Below are positions 58,323-64,000 of a DNA stretch of 64,000 nt, piece after piece. The stretch lies in assembly GCA_032718475.1 (NCBI GenBank), contig JAUCBJ010008846.1:1-64000 (forward strand). Direction: 5' to 3'. Each line of letters begins with the position of its first letter. The stretch's first letter is position 1. The DNA comes from Nemertoderma westbladi (taxonomy: Eukaryota; Xenacoelomorpha; Nemertodermatida; Nemertodermatidae). The notes beneath the pieces are model-generated. The model was given only the letters and a program-made list of their open reading frames with translations. It was not told the origin of the DNA and ran no database searches. A program made the translations under genes and the position numbers.

Positions 58323-61300
58323 TCCTTGCCCTGCTCACTCCCATCCTTCACTGTTCCTTCCCTGTGCTGTCCTTGCCCTGCTCACTCCCACCCTTCACTG
58401 TTCCACCCTGGTGCTGTCCTGGCCCTGCTCACCCCACCCTTCACTGTTCCTTCCTGGTGCTGTCCTTGCCCTGCTCACTCCCACCATTCACTGTTCCTTC
58501 CTGGTGCTGTCCTTGCACTGCTTACTCCCACCCTTCACTGTTCCCTCCTGGTGCTGTCCTTGCCATTTTCCCTCCTGGTGCTGTCCTTGCCCTGATCACT
58601 CCCACCATTCACTGTTCCACCCTGGTGCTGTCCTTGCCCTGCTAACTCCCATCCTTCACTGTTCCGTCCCGGTGCTGTCCTTGCCCTGCTCGCTCCCACC
58701 CTTCACTGTTCCTTCCTGGTGCTGTCCTTGCCCTGCTCACTCCCACCCTTCACTGTTCCTTCCTGGTGCGGTCCTTGCCCTGCTCACTCCCATTCTTCAC
58801 TGTTCCGTCCCGGTGCTGTCCTTGCCCTGCTCGCTCCCACCCTTCACTGTTCCTTCCTAGTGCTGTCCTTGTCCTGCTCGCTCCCACCCTTCACTGTTCC
58901 TTCCTGGTGCTGTCCTTGCACTACTCACTCCCACCCTTCACTGTTCTACCCTGTTGATGTCCTTGCCCTGCTCGCTCCCATCCTTCACTGTTCCGTCCCG
59001 GTGCTGTCCTTGCCCTGCTCGCTCCCACCCTTCACTGTTCCACCCTGGTGCTGTCCTTGCCCTGCTCACTCCCAACCTTCACTGTTCCTTCCCTGTGCTG
59101 TCCTTGCCCTGCTCACTCCCACCCTTCACTGTTCCACCCTGGTGCTGTCCTTGCCCTGCTCACTCCCACCCGTCACTGTTCCTTCCTGGTGCTGTCCTTG
59201 CCCTGCTCACTCCCACCCTTCACTGTTCCCTCCTGGTGCTGTCCTTCCCTTTTCCCTCCTGGTGCTGTCCTTGCCCTGCTCACTCCCATCCTTCACTGTT
59301 CCTTCACTGTGCTGTCCTTGCCCTGCTCACTCCCATCCTTCACTGTTCCTTCACTGTGCTGTCCTTGCCCTGCTCACTCCCACCCGTCACTGTTCCTTCC
59401 TGGTGCTGTCCTTGCCCTGCTCACTCCCACCCTTCACTGTTCCCTCCTGGTGCTGTCCTTCCCTTTTCCCTCCTGGTGCTGTCCTTGCCCTGCTCACTCC
59501 CATCCTTCACTGTTCCTTCACTGTGCTGTCCTTGCCCTGCTCACTCCCACCATTCACTGTTGCACCCTGGTGCTGTCCTTGCCCTGCTCACTCCCACCAT
59601 TCACTGTTGCACCCTGGTGCTGTCCTTGCCCTGCTCACTCCCATCCTTTACTGTTCCTTCCCTGTGCTGTCCTTGCCCTGCTCACTCCCACCCTTCACTG
59701 TTCCACCCTGTTGCTGTCCTGGCCCTGCTCACCCCACCCTTCACTGTTCCTTCCTGGTGCTGTCCTTGCCCTGCTCACTCCCACCATCCACTGTTCCTTC
59801 CTGGTGCTGTCCTTGCACTGCTTACTCCCACCCTTCACTGTTCCCTCCTGGTGCTGTCCTTGCCATTTTCCCTCCTGGTGCTGTCCTTGCCCTGATCACT
59901 CCCACCATTCACTGTTCCACCCTGGTGCTGTCCTTGCCCTGCTCACTCCCATCCTTCACTGTTCCTTCCCTGTGCTGTCCTTGCCCTGCTAACTCCCATC
60001 CTTCACTGTTCCGTCCCGGTGCTGTCCTTGCCCTGCTCGCTCCCACCCTTCACTGTTCCTTCCTGGTGCTGTCCTTGCCCTGCTCACTCCCATCCTTCAC
60101 TGTTCCTTCCCTGTGCTGTCCTTGCCCTGCTAACTCCCATCCTTCACTGTTCCGTCCCGGTGCTGTCCTTGCCCTGCTCACTCCAACCCTTCACTGTTCC
60201 TTCCTGGTGCTGTCCTTGCCCTGCTCGCTCCCACCCTTCACTGTTCCTTCCTGGTGCTGTCCTTGCCCTGCTCACTCCCACCCTTCACTGTTCCTTCCTG
60301 GTGCTGTCCTTGCCCTGCTTACTCCCACCCTTCACTATCCCCTCCTGGTGCTGTCCTTGCCCTGCTCGCTCCCACCCTTCACTGTTCCTTCCTGGTGCTA
60401 TCCTTGCCCTGCTCACTCCCATCCTTCACTGTTCCTTCCCTGTGCTGTCCTTGCCCTGCTAACTCCCATCCTTCACTGTTCCGTCCCGGTGCTGTCCTTG
60501 CCCTGCTTACTCCCACCCTTCACTATCCCCTCCTGGTGCTGTCCTTGCCCTGCTCGCTCCCACCCTTCACTATCCCCTCCTGGTGCTGTCCTTGCCCTGC
60601 TCACTCCCATCCTTCACTGTTCCTTCCCTGTGCTGTCCTTGCCCTGCTAACTCCCATCCTTCACTGTTCCGTCCCGGTGCTGTCCTTGCCCTGCTCGCTC
60701 CCACCCTTCACTGTTACTTCCTGGTGCTGTCCTTGCCCTGCTCACTCCCACCCTTCACTGTTCCTTCCTGGTGCTGTCCTTGCCCTGCTTACTCCCACCC
60801 TTCACTGTTCCTTCCTGGTGCGGTCCTTGCCCTGCTCACTCCCATCCTTCACTGTTCCTTCCCTGTGCTGTCCTTGCCCTGCTCACTCCCACCCTTCACT
60901 GTTCCACCCTGGTGCTGTCCTGGCCCTGCTCACCCCACCCTTCACTGTTCCTTCCTGGTGCTGTCCTTGCCCTGCTCACTCCCACCATTCACTGTTCCTT
61001 CCTGGTGCTGTCCTTGCACTGCTTACTCCCACCCTTCACTGTTCCCTCCTGGTGCTGTCCTTGCCATTTTCCCTCCTGGTGCTGTCCTTGCCCTGATCAC
61101 TCCCACCATTCACTGTTCCACCCTGGTGCTGTCCTTGCCCTGCTAACTCCCATCCTTCACTGTTCCGTCCCGGTGCTGTCCTTGCCCTGCTCGCTCCCAC
61201 CCTTCACTGTTCCTTCCTGGTGCTGTCCTTGCCCTGCTCACTCCCACCCTTCACTGTTCCTTCCTGGTGCGGTCCTTGCCCTGCTCACTCCCATTCTTCA

Positions 61301-63324
61301 CTGTTCCGTCCCGGTGCTGTCCTTGCCCTGCTCGCTCCCACCCTTCACTGTTCCTTCCTAGTGCTGTCCTTGTCCTGCTCGCTCCCACCCTTCACTGTTC
61401 CTTCCTGGTGCTGTCCTTGCACTACTCACTCCCACCCTTCACTGTTCTACCCTGTTGATGTCCTTGCCCTGCTCGCTCCCATCCTTCACTGTTCCGTCCC
61501 GGTGCTGTCCTTGCCCTGCTCGCTCCCACCCTTCACTGTTCCACCCTGGTGCTGTCCTTGCCCTGCTCACTCCCAACCTTCACTGTTCCTTCCCTGTGCT
61601 GTCCTTGCCCTGCTCACTCCCACCCTTCACTGTTCCACCCTGGTGCTGTCCTTGCCCTGCTCACTCCCACCCGTCACTGTTCCTTCCTGGTGCTGTCCTT
61701 GCCCTGCTCACTCCCACCCTTCACTGTTCCCTCCTGGTGCTGTCCTTCCCTTTTCCCTCCTGGTGCTGTCCTTGCCCTGCTCACTCCCATCCTTCACTGT
61801 TCCTTCACTGTGCTGTCCTTGCCCTGCTCACTCCCATCCTTCACTGTTCCTTCACTGTGCTGTCCTTGCCCTGCTCACTCCCACCCGTCACTGTTCCTTC
61901 CTGGTGCTGTCCTTGCCCTGCTCACTCCCACCCTTCACTGTTCCCTCCTGGTGCTGTCCTTCCCTTTTCCCTCCTGGTGCTGTCCTTGCCCTGCTCACTC
62001 CCATCCTTCACTGTTCCTTCACTGTGCTGTCCTTGCCCTGCTCACTCCCACCATTCACTGTTGCACCCTGGTGCTGTCCTTGCCCTGCTCACTCCCACCA
62101 TTCACTGTTGCACCCTGGTGCTGTCCTTGCCCTGCTCACTCCCATCCTTTACTGTTCCTTCCCTGTGCTGTCCTTGCCCTGCTCACTCCCACCCTTCACT
62201 GTTCCACCCTGTTGCTGTCCTGGCCCTGCTCACCCCACCCTTCACTGTTCCTTCCTGGTGCTGTCCTTGCCCTGCTCACTCCCACCATCCACTGTTCCTT
62301 CCTGGTGCTGTCCTTGCACTGCTTACTCCCACCCTTCACTGTTCCCTCCTGGTGCTGTCCTTGCCATTTTCCCTCCTGGTGCTGTCCTTGCCCTGATCAC
62401 TCCCACCATTCACTGTTCCACCCTGGTGCTGTCCTTGCCCTGCTCACTCCCATCCTTCACTGTTCCTTCCCTGTGCTGTCCTTGCCCTGCTAACTCCCAT
62501 CCTTCACTGTTCCGTCCCGGTGCTGTCCTTGCCCTGCTCGCTCCCACCCTTCACTGTTCCTTCCTGGTGCTGTCCTTGCCCTGCTCACTCCCATCCTTCA
62601 CTGTTCCTTCCCTGTGCTGTCCTTGCCCTGCTAACTCCCATCCTTCACTGTTCCGTCCCGGTGCTGTCCTTGCCCTGCTCACTCCAACCCTTCACTGTTC
62701 CTTCCTGGTGCTGTCCTTGCCCTGCTCGCTCCCACCCTTCACTGTTCCTTCCTGGTGCTGTCCTTGCCCTGCTCACTCCCACCCTTCACTGTTCCTTCCT
62801 GGTGCTGTCCTTGCCCTGCTTACTCCCACCCTTCACTATCCCCTCCTGGTGCTGTCCTTGCCCTGCTCGCTCCCACCCTTCACTGTTCCTTCCTGGTGCT
62901 ATCCTTGCCCTGCTCACTCCCATCCTTCACTGTTCCTTCCCTGTGCTGTCCTTGCCCTGCTAACTCCCATCCTTCACTGTTCCGTCCCGGTGCTGTCCTT
63001 GCCCTGCTTACTCCCACCCTTCACTATCCCCTCCTGGTGCTGTCCTTGCCCTGCTCGCTCCCACCCTTCACTATCCCCTCCTGGTGCTGTCCTTGCCCTG
63101 CTCACTCCCATCCTTCACTGTTCCTTCCCTGTGCTGTCCTTGCCCTGCTAACTCCCATCCTTCACTGTTCCGTCCCGGTGCTGTCCTTGCCCTGCTCGCT
63201 CCCACCCTTCACTGTTACTTCCTGGTGCTGTCCTTGCCCTGCTCACTCCCACCCTTCACTGTTCCTTCCTGGTGCTGTCCTTGCCCTGCTTACTCCCACC
63301 CTTCACTGTTCCTTCCTGGTGCGG
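58323..63324 (+). repeat. Tandem duplication of a 2,501-bp segment
   Basis: About 58323-60823 and 60824-63324 match at an offset of 2,501 bp. Shared rare variants include CTGGCCCTGCTCACCCCACC (58419 and 60920) and TCTACCCTGTTGATG (58945 and 61446). Confidence 0.9.
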
Positions 63325-64000
63325 TCCTTGCCCTGCTCACTCCCATCCTTCACTGTTCCATCCCGGTGCTGTCCTTTCCCTGCTCACTCCCATCCTTCAC
63401 TGTTCCTTCCCTGTGCTGTCCTTGCCCTGCTAACTCCCATCCTTCACTGTTCCGTCCCGGTGCTGTCCTTGCCCTGCTCGCTCCCACCCTTCACTGTTCC
63501 TTCCTGGTGCTGTCCTTGCCCTGCTCACTCCCATCCTTCACTGTTCCTTCCCTGTGCTGTCCTTGCCCTGCTCACTCCCACCCTTCACTGTTCCTTCCTG
63601 GTGCTGTCCTTGCCCTGCTTACTCACACCCTTCACTGTTCCTTCCTGGTGCGGTCCTTGCCCTGCTCACTCCCATCCTTCACTGTTCCGTCCCGGTGCTG
63701 TCCTTGCCCTGCTCGCTCCCACCCTTCACTATCCCCTCCTGGTGCTGTCCTTGCCCTGCTCACTCCCATCCTTCACTGTTCCTTCCCTGTGCTGTCCTTG
63801 CCCTGCTAACTCCCATCCTTCACTGTTCCGTCCCGGTGCTGTCCTTGCCCTGCTCGCTCCCACCCTTCACTGTTCCTTCCTGGTGCTGTCCTTGCCCTGC
63901 TCACTCCCACCCTTCACTGTTCCTTCCTGGTGCTGTCCTTGCCCTGCTTACTCCCACCCTTCACTATCCTCTCCTGGTGCTGTCCTTGCCCTGCTCGCTC

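Larger units (their letters stand above)
29936..64000 (+). repeat. 47-bp satellite, block 2, about 725 units
   Basis: Same unit and orientation as block 1, continuing past the window end. It opens with the variant CCATTCTTCAATGTTCC, also seen near 55243. Units vary mainly at the TTCCNNCCTGG, CCACCC/CCATCC/CCATTC and CTCACT/CTCGCT/CTTACT positions, so neighbourhoods can be told apart. Larger duplications are listed separately. All three plus-strand frames stay open for hundreds of codons because the unit has no plus-strand stop. No promoter, start context or splice signal supports a protein, and I annotate none. Confidence 0.98.

Noticed and set aside
29947-63809. Hundreds of long plus-strand frames (up to 710 codons) in the 47-bp satellite as protein genes
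   Set aside because: They overlap in all three frames, follow from a stop-free repeat unit, and lack start context, splice sites or promoters.
14784-64000. CRISPR array
   Set aside because: Units are contiguous with no unique spacers of constant length, and the setting is eukaryotic.

Overview
The window is animal nuclear DNA, most likely from an invertebrate. It has GT-AG introns, exons of an ionotropic glutamate receptor, BEL/Pao LTR retrotransposons, a LINE, a probable tRNA-derived SINE and several tandem-repeat families. There is no sign of bacterial gene organisation. The sequence alone does not fix the species. BEL/Pao content and intron structure fit many marine invertebrates.

Layout. 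(1) 1-8449 is a tandem array of a 2,266-bp unit, three full copies plus one cut short. Each unit holds minus-strand reading frames, including a 121-residue protein with two likely membrane segments, and a plus-strand TATA box inside a MITE-like inverted repeat. A 36-bp minisatellite follows (8447-8650). (2) 8873-14381 holds three plus-strand exons of an ionotropic glutamate receptor (S2 ligand lobe and the last membrane helix M4). The first intron contains a 2.9-kb element with terminal inverted repeats and a 260-residue orphan frame. The second contains a 16-bp minisatellite and a decayed LINE. A probable SINE lies just after the last exon. (3) 14784-16490 and 29936-64000 are two blocks of one 47-bp satellite, about 36 and about 725 units. 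(4) 16491-29935 is a nest of retroelements inside that satellite, mostly on the minus strand. It contains a 511-bp LTR, a frameshifted gag-like gene that joins a 3'-5' exonuclease fold to three CCHC zinc knuckles, a probable second LTR with ten palindromic upstream repeats, a BEL/Pao gag-pol with two in-frame stops, a LINE inserted in its gag, a 17-bp relic of the satellite, and a second BEL/Pao element truncated at its 5' side.

How the parts relate. The only host gene seen is the glutamate receptor; everything else is repetitive. The satellite pre-dates the insertions: it flanks all of them, and four junctions fall in the same ACTCCC stretch of the 47-bp unit. The satellite has since grown by kilobase-scale tandem duplications (about 1.63, 4.85 and 2.50 kb). 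The LINE family has hit the window at least four times: in the BEL gag, in the TIR element, in a receptor intron and in the satellite.

The strongest candidates for something undescribed are the exonuclease-plus-zinc-knuckle gag-like gene, the palindrome array upstream of the 20.7-kb TATA box, the 2,266-bp gene-bearing satellite, and the shared insertion position within the 47-bp unit.
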